From assembly GCF_008017545.1 (NCBI RefSeq), contig NZ_VRTZ01000001.1:1081741-1145740 (forward strand): a stretch of DNA of 64,000 nt, in the 5' to 3' direction. This document shows positions 8,248 to 15,814 of the stretch, in pieces. The stretch comes from Homoserinibacter sp. GY 40078 (GTDB taxonomy: Bacteria > Actinomycetota > Actinomycetes > Actinomycetales > Microbacteriaceae). Below the pieces are notes generated by a model. It was not told where the DNA came from, did no database searches, and saw nothing but the letters and a program-made list of their open reading frames with translations. The number at the start of each line of letters is the position of its first letter. The stretch's first letter is position 1. The translations under genes and the position numbers were made by a program.

Positions 8248-8751
8248 GTGCTAACGAAGCGTGTGATCGAGGTCATGACGCCGGAGTCGTTGCCGTTCAC
8301 CACGATTCTCTGCGGAGTACGACGGTCGCTGTTCGATGTCGAAGATTTGGCCGTGATCGAGGCGCATTTCGGGGCCGATATTTTCACGGCCTATTCGGGG
8401 CATGACGGCGGGCGGACGCTTCAAACGCCGCCCCAGCGATTCGAACTACTTGAGAGTGCCGCGATTTCGAAGTGGCCGTACGACGCCGATCTGTGGGATC
8501 CGAGTCTGGACGGACATCTGCAGGTGTGGGCTTTCCTGCTGCTGGCGAGCATCGCAGACCGGTGGGGTGCCGAGGACGATCTTCGAGAGGGGGTCGGCGA
8601 GGTCGTCGAGACCCTCAACTGGGTCGATGAACTTCACTACTTGGTCTTCTACGCACGGAATTCGAAGTTGAAGAACGACGCGGCCACGATCCGGCAGGAA
8701 CTCGCGGATTGGGTTCGCACGAATGCAGGACGGTACGGGCGACTGCAATGA
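8248..8751 (+). CDS. Hypothetical protein
   Basis: A soluble 167-residue protein of no family I recognise. It has an acidic N-terminal half with a VIEAHFGADIFTAYSGH segment and a helical C-terminal half. The GTG at 8248 is supported by a GGGGGTGAT ribosome site 8-9 nt upstream; a later in-frame ATG (8275) is less likely. It is the first of three small same-strand genes; the next overlaps its end. Base composition is lower in GC than the core genes, in line with accessory DNA. Confidence 0.6.
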   Translation: MLTKRVIEVMTPESLPFTTILCGVRRSLFDVEDLAVIEAHFGADIFTAYSGHDGGRTLQTPPQRFELLESAAISKWPYDADLWDPSLDGHLQVWAFLLLASIADRWGAEDDLREGVGEVVETLNWVDELHYLVFYARNSKLKNDAATIRQELADWVRTNAGRYGRLQ

Positions 8752-9016
8752 TCAGCATCGGGTGGTGTTTCTTGTGATCATCGTGGGCGTGGTGGCACTC
8801 GCAATGGCTGTTGTGTGTGTGCTGGCTGCTGGACCAGGGATGGACGTACAGCGAGAACTGTTCACGAGCCCTTGGGGGAGGCGGCCGCCGGATGGGCTGA
8901 TGAGGTTCGCTGACATCATCTGCGCCATCGGCGCCTTGGGGATCGCCGCTCTGGCGATCACGTCGATCGTTGCATCGGGAGACTTGTTCGGAACCTGGTC
9001 CGTTTCTCCGCAGTAG
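8723..9016 (+). CDS. Small membrane protein, start uncertain
   Basis: Up to 97 residues with two hydrophobic segments (VVFLVIIVGVVALAMAVV and ADIICAIGALGIAALAITS). An ATG at 8723 would overlap the previous gene by 29 nt and has no ribosome site; a GTG at 8762 puts the start right at the first membrane segment and avoids the overlap. No family recognised. It reads in the same direction as its neighbours and is likely co-transcribed with them. Confidence 0.45.
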   Translation: MQDGTGDCNDQHRVVFLVIIVGVVALAMAVVCVLAAGPGMDVQRELFTSPWGRRPPDGLMRFADIICAIGALGIAALAITSIVASGDLFGTWSVSPQ

Positions 9017-9045
9017 GAGGCGGCCACCGATCGTGGAGGTATGTC

Positions 9046-9267
9046 GTGGACGCGCGCAAGGTGGCGAAACGGATTCGCATGGAGGGGCGCTTCAGCTCGT
9101 TCATACCTCTCGTCATGCTCATCATCGTCGTAGCTCTGGGGCTCGCTTCGAATGGCGGTGAGGCCCCTGCCTTCTGGCTCATCGGCAGCGCACTTTTCGG
9201 CGTAGTGTTCATCATTCGCATCGTGCGGGCGTGGGTGCGACCGCGCGAAGGGCAGCAAGAGGAATAA
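9046..9267 (+). CDS. Small membrane protein
   Basis: A 73-residue protein with two membrane segments (FIPLVMLIIVVALGLA and FWLIGSALFGVVFIIRIV) between charged ends. The GTG at 9046 has an excellent GGAGGT ribosome site six bases upstream, which makes this short gene credible. It is the last gene before the tRNA-Lys-derived repeat that marks one end of the island. Function unknown. Confidence 0.6.
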   Translation: MDARKVAKRIRMEGRFSSFIPLVMLIIVVALGLASNGGEAPAFWLIGSALFGVVFIIRIVRAWVRPREGQQEE

Positions 9268-9280
9268 CACCCAATAGCGT

Positions 9281-9324
9281 GGTGGGTCCGGTGGGGCTCG
9301 AACCCACGACCCGCGGATTAAAAG
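9281..9324 (-). repeat. Displaced 3' end of tRNA-Lys (attachment-site copy)
   Basis: 44 bases that match the 3' part of the intact tRNA-Lys gene (11740-11783) with one difference, and with 37 consecutive identical bases (9288-9324). They cover the anticodon-loop 3' side, variable loop, T arm, acceptor strand and CCA. The 5' half of a tRNA is missing: neighbouring bases do not form a D arm or a matching acceptor strand. This is the classic residue of site-specific integration into a tRNA 3' end. Confidence 0.85.
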
Positions 9325-9500
9325 GCCGTGGTTTGTGTCGCGCCAAGCTACACCTTGGCACGCCCGTCCACCGCGAGCCGCCACTACACCACTGGATACC
9401 GGGCAACGTGGCGGGGGGCGGGGGTGTTCGGCGGCGGGCTTCGGTGCGTGTCGGTGGGGCAGGGTTGGAGGGGTTGTCGAGGGGTCGATAGCATTCCGCA

Positions 9501-10127
9501 ATGTTCTTGCCGCACGCTCGAGGCTTCGGCGATCCCGCTCGCGTGCAGGAGCGCAAGGCGATGCTCGCCTCGGAGGAATCGGTGCAGGCTCTCGAGGCAT
9601 GGCGCGAGGAAGTGGCGGCGCGTCGTGGCGTCTACATTCCGCACTTCGATCCGGCGGACGCAGGAGCCGAAGCGCGCGTTCTGCTGGTCATGGAGGCGCC
9701 AGGGCCTATGACCAACGCCAATACTGGTCTGCCTGGTTCTGGCTTCATCTCGGTCGACAACGACGATCAGACCGCTGGAAACGTTTGGAAGGGTCGCAAC
9801 GCCGTCGGTCTGCACCACGGGATGCTCCACTGGAACATCGTTCCCTGGTACCTCGGCGTTGCCAGCCTGAAGCCGACGGACCGCGAACTTGAGCAGGGCG
9901 GTGCAGAGGCAATGAGCCTCCTGAAGCTTCTGCCCAACGTGACCGTCGTGTTGCTGGCCGGCGAGTACGCCCAGCGTGGCTGGCGCGACTACGTCGCTCC
10001 AAACCTCGACAACGATCCGTTCCCGATCGGTTTACCCCATCCGAGCGCGCAATCGCTGAACAGGTCAGGCGCGAGGGACCGATTCGCTGCCGCACTCCAG
10101 AAGGCCAAACGTCGTATTGACCCGTAA
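9501..10127 (+). CDS. Uracil-DNA glycosylase superfamily protein
   Basis: A 208-residue protein with the hallmarks of the UDG fold. Motif-A-like ARVLLVMEAPGP contains the loop that in family 4/5 enzymes binds water and uracil. WNIVPWYLG is mid-protein, the strand VTVVLLAGEYAQ follows, and PHPSAQSLNR matches the leucine-loop HPS motif. It belongs to the divergent actinobacterial group annotated as uracil-DNA glycosylase, so activity on uracil is not proven. Start ATG at 9501; an internal ATG at 9561 is possible. It lies inside the tRNA-Lys island, 12 nt before the next gene. Confidence 0.7.
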   Translation: MFLPHARGFGDPARVQERKAMLASEESVQALEAWREEVAARRGVYIPHFDPADAGAEARVLLVMEAPGPMTNANTGLPGSGFISVDNDDQTAGNVWKGRNAVGLHHGMLHWNIVPWYLGVASLKPTDRELEQGGAEAMSLLKLLPNVTVVLLAGEYAQRGWRDYVAPNLDNDPFPIGLPHPSAQSLNRSGARDRFAAALQKAKRRIDP

Positions 10128-10139
10128 GGTAGCTCGGCT

Positions 10140-10430
10140 ATGACGGACGACGCTGCGGACAGGCGATTCGCTGAGCAACGCGCCTACGACCGGTTCCTGA
10201 GTGACTTTGCGGCTCGGCATTGGGTCGATCTGGAGGTCGCCTACGACTGGCCAGCTGAGGTCGATGCTGCGCTGCAAGACGAGTCCCGGCGGTTCTTCGA
10301 CGCTCGACGCGCTCTTGACGATCTATCTGGGACGCCGAACTGTCCGGGGCGCCTGACGCCGCTCGTATTGGGCGAGAGCCGCGTCGACACATGGGCCTTT
10401 AACGAGTGCGGTCTGGTTCGAACCCACTAG
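10140..10430 (+). CDS. Hypothetical island protein, C-terminus probably rearranged
   Basis: 96 residues, charged and mostly helical at the start (RRFAEQRAYDRFLSDFAARH), no family recognised. It follows the glycosylase gene by 12 nt in the same direction. The last residues are encoded by a tRNA T-arm-like string (10415-10427), after which a broken regulator starts on the other strand. The 3' end therefore looks like a recombination junction and the native C-terminus may be lost. Confidence 0.4.
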   Translation: MTDDAADRRFAEQRAYDRFLSDFAARHWVDLEVAYDWPAEVDAALQDESRRFFDARRALDDLSGTPNCPGRLTPLVLGESRVDTWAFNECGLVRTH

Positions 10431-10441
10431 TCGAGCAGGAC

Positions 10442-10516
10442 CTAGAAGAGCTCCCTAACGCTCACTCTCAGCGCCGACGCGAGTCGGTGAATGTTGTCGA
10501 GGCTGATGTGGTGAGG
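10442..10516 (-). pseudogene. Remnant of an XRE-type helix-turn-helix gene
   Basis: On the minus strand, directly before a TAG at 10442-10444, the frame reads SLDNIHRLASALRVSVRELF. This is the standard C-terminal end of an XRE helix-turn-helix domain (recognition-helix tail followed by A-x-A-L-x-V-S-x-x-E-L-F). No start codon or first helices precede it: upstream lies the 3' end of the TIGR02391-like gene. It is a decayed fragment. Confidence 0.65.
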
Positions 10517-10538
10517 GATGGACAAGGATACGGATGCG

Positions 10539-11660
10539 CTACGTCGAAACTCGATCCGGATGCTCGTATCGGATTTGCGTCAAGAGCAGACTGCCCAGAC
10601 CCAGCACTCCCAGGGCGTACTGTCGCGCGTCGTCCCGGTCGTTGACGTGGTGGCGATCGACATTCCCCACTGCCTGGGCAAGACCCATGCCTAAGTGGAG
10701 CCAGCCTTGGGTCTCGCTTGGCTGTGCGCCGAGAGCCAGCGGCCCACCTTCGTTCAGTGCCTTCGCGTAGAGTCCGTGCCCCACGATCTTGCGGTCAACT
10801 CCAGACCAGCGGCGTACCTTGTCTTCCACGAAGATGGCGACCTGGGCCGCAACCTTGTCCCAGTCCTCGCTCTCTATCGAACGTCGGACGTATTCCCAAA
10901 GCGCAGCGTCGTGATCAGCCGGTCTCACGTTCGATACGTCCGCGTCGGGAGGCGTCGAGGGCGCATCTACATACCGGTCCGGCTCCGGCGTGAAGCGCGC
11001 CTCCAAGTCAGCTTGATTGATGTAGTCGGCGTAGTCGTACGCGGTATTCATCTGGAGGTAGCGACGTAGACCGTTGCTCCGTAGGCGTACTGTCCACCCT
11101 TCCGCGGTGTCAAACAGCGCCAGTGGAGTGTCGTACTCGCGCTGGAGGATACGCCCCACTGCCCGATGGGCCAGCGCGAACGGTCGGTTGCGAGACAAGC
11201 TGTCGAGGTCTCGCGTGAACTGGCCGAGCGGAACTTCCACGTCCTCGACGCGAGACGGGGTGACAGTCACTTGCCCCTCGGCAATCGCGAGAGCGCGAAG
11301 GACTCCGACAAGCTCGTCGGCTGTCTGCCTGTACGCGGGATTGCGCGCGCCCAGATACGCGAGCCCGACGATAGTCAGACCGACCGCTTCGTTCTGGCTC
11401 GGCTCGGTTGTGTTCCAGTCGCTGCGCCAAACCAGGCCATACGGTTTCGAACCCGGATAGGTCGGTCCGGCTGTGGGCAGCGTCTCGAGAATCGCGGCCG
11501 CGGACTTGTCAGGGTGTGCCTTCTCGAACTCCCGCTGCACCCAACCCCAAACAGGCCAATCTGCCTGGCGAAGCCGCGCGCTGAACGGATGCACGATCTG
11601 TGCAAGCAGGTCCATGTGGGCGTCCGGCAGCGTGGCGTCGGGATCGAACGGAGTGGACAT
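10539..11660 (-). CDS. TIGR02391 (Ymh)-like protein, candidate defence/HEPN-type
   Basis: 373 residues. The last ~110 residues (EDKVRRWSGVDRKIVGHGLY, then GWLHLGMGLAQAVGNVDRHHVN) resemble the C-terminal domain of TIGR02391/Ymh proteins, which are found in prophages and defence islands and look HEPN-like. In that family an R-N-x-x-x-H type motif is expected; here the aligned segment is GNVDRHH, so the usual Arg is replaced and RNase activity is doubtful. The N-terminal ~220 residues are a separate domain I do not recognise. It starts at an ATG at 11660, close to the tRNA-Lys end of the island, and reads into it. Confidence 0.55.
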   Translation of the reverse strand: MSTPFDPDATLPDAHMDLLAQIVHPFSARLRQADWPVWGWVQREFEKAHPDKSAAAILETLPTAGPTYPGSKPYGLVWRSDWNTTEPSQNEAVGLTIVGLAYLGARNPAYRQTADELVGVLRALAIAEGQVTVTPSRVEDVEVPLGQFTRDLDSLSRNRPFALAHRAVGRILQREYDTPLALFDTAEGWTVRLRSNGLRRYLQMNTAYDYADYINQADLEARFTPEPDRYVDAPSTPPDADVSNVRPADHDAALWEYVRRSIESEDWDKVAAQVAIFVEDKVRRWSGVDRKIVGHGLYAKALNEGGPLALGAQPSETQGWLHLGMGLAQAVGNVDRHHVNDRDDARQYALGVLGLGSLLLTQIRYEHPDRVST

Positions 11661-11738
11661 AGCGAGCTCGCGGAGAGGGTTCGGAGGGGTTGCGGCCTCT
11701 GAAGTTATCCGAGAACCAGGCGAGATGCCAACGAATTG

Positions 11739-11814
11739 TGGTGGGCCCGGTGGGGCTCGAACCCACGACCCGCGGATTAAAAGTCCGATGCTCTACCGAC
11801 TGAGCTACAGGCCC
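11739..11814 (-). tRNA. tRNA-Lys (UUU)
   Basis: A complete cloverleaf: acceptor GGGCCTG with CGGGCCC, D arm GCTC/GAGC, anticodon loop CTTTTAA (anticodon TTT), T arm GTGGG/CCCAC with TTCGAGC, discriminator A and an encoded CCA at 11741-11739. It is the integration target of the island to its left. Confidence 0.97.
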
Positions 11815-11870
11815 GTCCTTCCAGGGTAGTGCGCCAGCGGGCTGTCGCACTCGTCGGCGACAATGGTCGG

Positions 11871-12500
11871 ATGGCCGACGACTTCCGCAAGCCCGTGCTC
11901 TTCGGTGGGCGCGAGTTCGAGGCGTTCGCAGGCTCCCGCGACCCCGCGGCCACTCTGCGGATCGCACATGACACGGCGCGCGCTCTGCTCACGCGGGTTC
12001 GCGACAGCGACGACCCGAGCGTGCTCGATCGCGCCGTCCGATTCGTCGACGAGAACGGCATCGACGCGCTCGCCGAGCTGTGGGCCGTTGCGGGCCCGCA
12101 CACCCTCCCCGGGGCGATGTGGCGCATCTACCTACTGCACGCGATGATCCGGCAGGATCCGGAGGGCACCGCCCAGCTGTTCCAGCGCGGCACCGAGGTG
12201 CTCCCCACGATCGACCCGGTGGTGGCAGGCGCGCCCGCGCCCGCCGGGCCGCAGGAGGTGCTGGAGCTCGCCGACCGCATCCTTCGCGGAGCTTTCGACG
12301 GCGAGCTCGCCTACGCGCTCGAGCGTGCCGCGGCGTTCTGCCGCGTGGAGGCCGCGGGAGCCCTGAGCGTCGCCGACGATCAGGACGCGGCCGCCCCCGA
12401 GCGCTCGAAGCGTCTCACCACGCAGGCATCCCGTCTGGCATCCACCGCGGAAGAACTCTCCGCCTGCGCGGGCCTCGCCCGCGACGGCGCCCTCGACTGA
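11871..12500 (+). CDS. Conserved actinobacterial protein of unknown function
   Basis: A soluble, largely helical 209-residue protein starting MADDFRKPVLFGGREFEAFA, with a conserved-looking core GIDALAELWAVAGPHTLPGAMWRIYLLHAMIR. Proteins of this kind occur widely in Actinobacteria and are sometimes labelled RNA polymerase beta subunit in error; nothing here resembles RpoB. The ATG at 11871 is chosen because it opens the conserved N-terminus; the frame extends upstream towards the tRNA without support. A 31-bp palindrome follows it. Confidence 0.75.
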   Translation: MADDFRKPVLFGGREFEAFAGSRDPAATLRIAHDTARALLTRVRDSDDPSVLDRAVRFVDENGIDALAELWAVAGPHTLPGAMWRIYLLHAMIRQDPEGTAQLFQRGTEVLPTIDPVVAGAPAPAGPQEVLELADRILRGAFDGELAYALERAAAFCRVEAAGALSVADDQDAAAPERSKRLTTQASRLASTAEELSACAGLARDGALD

Positions 12501-12542
12501 TCCCCTCGGATCTGACCTTGAGCCCTTTCGGGCTCCGTCGCT

Positions 12543-12654
12543 ACCCGATCTCTCCGTCAGAAATGCAGGAGATCTGCCGAGTGACATCCGTTGTGTCCGC
12601 GATCTGCTCGGGTTCCGGCCCGAATCTCCTGCATTTCTGACGGAGAGATCGGGT
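12543..12654. repeat. Long perfect inverted repeat in a gene-free stretch
   Basis: Two 31-base arms (12543-12573 and 12624-12654) are exact reverse complements and flank a 50-nt spacer. It lies in the 398-bp space between two convergent genes (ends at 12500 and 12899). Nothing else is recognisable in that space. It may terminate transcription on both strands, or be a REP/MITE-like unit. Confidence 0.85.
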
Positions 12655-12898
12655 CGGAACAGGAGGTCGGGGCTCAGGGGGCAGAGGATGGCCCAGGAGG
12701 GCGGGGGAGGGGAACAGTCTCCCCGATCTGCGAGCCCACCGCGGCCGTGGTTAAACTGGAACAGCCGGGCCGCAGTAACCCCGGGCTCCAACTTCAGCCG
12801 CTTCGAGCGGCCTTCCGCCGAGAGGCGTTCTGCGGTCCGGCACCCTCATATCCAGGGGCATCACAGCACGGAGCCAGGGCGCACAGCGCCCGCCCCGC

Positions 12899-13678
12899 TC
12901 ACCCGAACTTGCCGGAGACGTAGTCCTCGGTGGCCTCGACCGACGGGTTCGAGAAGATCGTCGTGGTGTCGTCGTATTCGATGAGCTTGCCCGGCTTGCC
13001 GGTGCCCTCGATGTTGAAGAACGCGGTCTTGTCCGACACCCGCGACGCCTGCTGCATGTTGTGGGTGACGATCACGATGGTGTACTCGGTCTTGAGGTCC
13101 TCGATGAGGTCCTCGATGGCGAGGGTCGAAATCGGGTCGAGGGCCGAGCACGGCTCGTCCATCAGGATGACCTCGGGCGACACGGCGATGGTGCGCGCGA
13201 TGCACAGACGCTGCTGCTGGCCACCGGAGAGGCCCGAGCCCGGCTTGTCGAGGCGGTCCTTCACCTCGTTCCAGAGGTTCGCACCCACGAGCGACTTCTC
13301 GACGAGTTCATCGGCCTCGGGCTTCGAGATCTTCTTGTTGTTGAGCCGCACACCGGCGAGCACGTTCTCGCGGATCGACATCGTCGGGAACGGGTTCGGC
13401 CGCTGGAACACCATGCCCACCTGTCGCCGCACAAGCACCGGGTCGACGCCGGGTCCGTAGAGGTTGTTGCCGTCGATGAGCACCTCGCCGTCGACCCGCG
13501 CACCCGGGATCACCTCGTGCATGCGGTTGAGGGTGCGGATGAAGGTCGACTTGCCGCAGCCCGACGGGCCGATGAAGGCCGTTACGGTGCGGGGTTCGAT
13601 CGTCAGGCTCACACCTTCGACTGCTCGGAAGTTTCCGTAGTAGACGTCGAGGTCGCGGACTTCGATGCGCTTGGACAC
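12899..13678 (-). CDS. pstB: Phosphate ABC transporter ATP-binding protein PstB
   Basis: ATPase of the high-affinity phosphate importer PstSCAB. At 259 residues it has the family length. Walker A is GPSGCGKST, the signature is [16 protein letters not shown] and Walker B is [16 protein letters not shown], all with the PstB-specific surroundings ([20 protein letters not shown]). GTG start at 13678, 21 nt after pstA. It is the last gene of a pstS-pstC-pstA-pstB operon under a PHO box, so it should be induced by phosphate starvation. Confidence 0.97.
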   Translation of the reverse strand: MSKRIEVRDLDVYYGNFRAVEGVSLTIEPRTVTAFIGPSGCGKSTFIRTLNRMHEVIPGARVDGEVLIDGNNLYGPGVDPVLVRRQVGMVFQRPNPFPTMSIRENVLAGVRLNNKKISKPEADELVEKSLVGANLWNEVKDRLDKPGSGLSGGQQQRLCIARTIAVSPEVILMDEPCSALDPISTLAIEDLIEDLKTEYTIVIVTHNMQQASRVSDKTAFFNIEGTGKPGKLIEYDDTTTIFSNPSVEATEDYVSGKFG

Positions 13679-13699
13679 GTGGGTTCCTTCGGTTGCGGG

Positions 13700-14785
13700 T
13701 CAGCGCCCGAGCTTGGGCGAGAAGTAGTGGGAGACGATGCGCGCGATGGCGTTCAGCAGCGCGACGATGAGGATGAGGGTGAGCGCACCGGCCCACGCGC
13801 GGTCGAAGTACGCCTGGGCGTCAGTGCCCGGACTGACGTACTGGGTGTAGACGAAAACGGGGAGCGACATCATCCGCTCCGAGAACGGGTTGTAGTTCAT
13901 CGAGGCGGTGAACCCGGCGACGATGAGAAGCGGCGCGGTCTCGCCGATCACGCGTGCGATGGAGAGCATGACGCCCGTCGTGATGCCCGCGACGGAGGTC
14001 GGCAGTACGACCTTCGTGATGGTGCGCCACTTCGGCACCCCGAGAGCATACGAGGCCTCGCGCAGCTCGTTCGGCACGAGCCGCATGATCTCCTCGCTCG
14101 AACGCACGACCACAGGGATCATCAGGATCGAGAGAGCGACGGATCCGGCGAAGCCCATCCGCACTCCTTCGCCGAAGAAGAGGGCGAAGAGCGCGTAGGT
14201 CGCGAGGCCGGCGACGATCGACGGGATGCCCGTCATCACATCCACGAGGAACGTGATCGCCCGGGCCATCTTCCCGGTGCCGTACTCGACAAGGTACACG
14301 GCGGTCATGAGGCCGACGGGGATCGAGATCACCGCGGCGAGCCCCGTGATGAGCAGCGTTCCGACGATCGCGTGGAGCGCACCGCCGCCCGCGCCGACCA
14401 CGTTGCGCATCGAGCTGGTCAGGAAGGTGCCGTTCATCAGGGTCGGGGTGCCGTTCACCACGACGGTGAGTGTGAGCCACACGAGTGGGATGAGTGCGAG
14501 CACGAACGCGGCGATCACCAGCGACGTGACAAGACGGTTGACCGCCTGGCGCCCGCCTTCGACGAGGCGGGCGATGAACCAGTTCGCTGCGACGAACAGC
14601 ACGGCGCCGACGATCGTGGCGAGGATCCAGTTGAACTCACCGCCGTCGGCCATCGACATCAGCCAGAAGGCGCCGAGCGAGACGAGGAGGGCGATCGCGA
14701 GGGTCACGCCCGGCATCCACCGGGGCAGCTTGCCTGCGGTGTAGGAGTTCACGACGGTACGGGGGGAGTTGTCGACTGCGGTCAT
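13700..14785 (-). CDS. pstA: Phosphate ABC transporter permease PstA
   Basis: Inner-membrane permease of the phosphate importer, 361 residues with about eight hydrophobic segments: three near the N-terminus, then the permease core. The EAA loop is seen as LREASYALGVPKWRTITKVVLP, and GETAPLLIVAGFT is a PstA hallmark. The N-terminal extension of about 70 residues with two membrane segments is longer than in E. coli PstA. The ATG overlaps the pstC stop (TGATG at 14783-14787), showing translational coupling. Confidence 0.96.
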   Translation of the reverse strand: MTAVDNSPRTVVNSYTAGKLPRWMPGVTLAIALLVSLGAFWLMSMADGGEFNWILATIVGAVLFVAANWFIARLVEGGRQAVNRLVTSLVIAAFVLALIPLVWLTLTVVVNGTPTLMNGTFLTSSMRNVVGAGGGALHAIVGTLLITGLAAVISIPVGLMTAVYLVEYGTGKMARAITFLVDVMTGIPSIVAGLATYALFALFFGEGVRMGFAGSVALSILMIPVVVRSSEEIMRLVPNELREASYALGVPKWRTITKVVLPTSVAGITTGVMLSIARVIGETAPLLIVAGFTASMNYNPFSERMMSLPVFVYTQYVSPGTDAQAYFDRAWAGALTLILIVALLNAIARIVSHYFSPKLGR

Positions 14786-15723
14786 CAGTTGGCTCCCGAG
14801 AAGTCCTTGCGGCGGGCGATCGCCCACCGCGCCGCCGAGTTCACGGCGAAGGTGATGACGAAGAGGATGAGGCCCGTCGCGATCAGCACGTTGACGTAGC
14901 TGCCGTGCGCTTCGGGGTAGTTCAGGGCGATGTTCGCGGGGATGGTCGTGGGGTTCTGCGGCCCGGTCAACACGATGCTGATCACCGCCGCGGGCGAGAG
15001 CACCATCGCTACCGCCATCGTCTCGCCCAGCGCCCGCCCGAGGCCGAGCATGATCGCCGAGATGACACCGGGGCGGCCGAACGGCAGCACCGCCATTCGG
15101 ATCATCTCCCACCGGGTGGCTCCGAGGGCGAGCGCGGCCTCTTCGTGCAGCTTCGGCGTCTGCAGGAATACCTCGCGGGAAAGCGCGGTGATGATCGGCA
15201 GGATCATGACGGCGAGCACGATTGCCACGGTGAGGATCGTGCGGCCCGTGCCGGAGACGGGCGGTGCGAACAGCGGGATCCAGCCGAGGTTGTCGACGAG
15301 CCACACGTATGCCGGCTGGATCGACGGGGCGAGAACCCCGGCGCCCCAGAGGCCGTAGACGACGGATGGCACGGCGGCCAGGAGGTCGATCGTGTAGCCG
15401 AGCCCCTGCGCGAGTCGGCGGGGGGCGTAGTGCGAAATGAAGAGCGCGATTCCGAGAGCGATCGGGACGGCGATGAGGAGCGCCAGGGCGGCTGCCCACA
15501 CGGTTCCGAAGACGAGGGGCCCGACGTACTGCCAGAAGCTGTCCGGCTGCCCCTTGATCTCAGCAGGGTCGATCAGGAATGCGGGGATGGACTGCGCGAT
15601 GAGGAAGATCGCGACGCCCGCGAGGACGAGGAGGATGAACCCGCCGGCGGCGAGCGCTGCGCCGGAGAACAGGGTGTCGCCGAGCCGCCTCTTGGCGGTG
15701 ATCCGGGCCGGGGCGGCGGTCAT
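14785..15723 (-). CDS. pstC: Phosphate ABC transporter permease PstC
   Basis: Second permease subunit, 312 residues with six membrane segments. The EAA loop is in the EEAALALGATRWEMIRMAVLP region and GLGRALGETMAVAMVL is typical of PstC. I chose the ATG at 15723 (MTAAPARITAKRR), which has GAGGAA at good spacing; the frame stays open upstream through the intergenic hairpin but that is not coding. Downstream of pstS with a hairpin between, which may lower its expression relative to pstS. Confidence 0.96.
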   Translation of the reverse strand: MTAAPARITAKRRLGDTLFSGAALAAGGFILLVLAGVAIFLIAQSIPAFLIDPAEIKGQPDSFWQYVGPLVFGTVWAAALALLIAVPIALGIALFISHYAPRRLAQGLGYTIDLLAAVPSVVYGLWGAGVLAPSIQPAYVWLVDNLGWIPLFAPPVSGTGRTILTVAIVLAVMILPIITALSREVFLQTPKLHEEAALALGATRWEMIRMAVLPFGRPGVISAIMLGLGRALGETMAVAMVLSPAAVISIVLTGPQNPTTIPANIALNYPEAHGSYVNVLIATGLILFVITFAVNSAARWAIARRKDFSGAN

Positions 15724-15761
15724 GCGTTCCTCGTCGTCTAGGTCGGTGTCGGATTCAGTGT

Positions 15762-15807
15762 GTCGGGCTGCGGCTCCCGGTGCAATGCCCGGAAGCCGCA
15801 GCCCGAC
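15762..15807 (-). terminator. Intercistronic hairpin between pstS and pstC
   Basis: A ~16-bp stem with one mismatch (arms 15762-15777 and 15792-15807) in the 91-nt gap after pstS. It has no U-run. Such hairpins often stabilise the 3' end of the binding-protein message or cause partial termination, so that PstS is made in excess over the membrane subunits. Confidence 0.6.
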
Positions 15808-15814
15808 GTGGTGC

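Larger units (their letters stand above)
9281..11783. mobile_element. Small genomic island integrated at tRNA-Lys
   Basis: DNA between two direct copies of the tRNA-Lys 3' end (9281-9324 and 11740-11783). The intact tRNA is at the right end and the displaced fragment at the left, as expected when an element inserts at a tRNA 3' end. Contents: a uracil-DNA-glycosylase-like gene, a short unknown gene, an XRE-regulator remnant and a TIGR02391-like gene. No integrase, excisionase or replication gene is present, so the element is either a decayed remnant or one mobilised in trans. G+C is visibly below that of the flanks. Confidence 0.75.

Noticed and set aside
9325-9400. A second complete tRNA joined to the 9281-9324 fragment
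   Set aside because: The adjoining bases do not give a matching acceptor strand (GGGTCCG is absent) or a D stem, and the anticodon stem has mismatches. Only the 3' fragment is tRNA-derived, although a small GCCAAG/CTTGGC hairpin is present.
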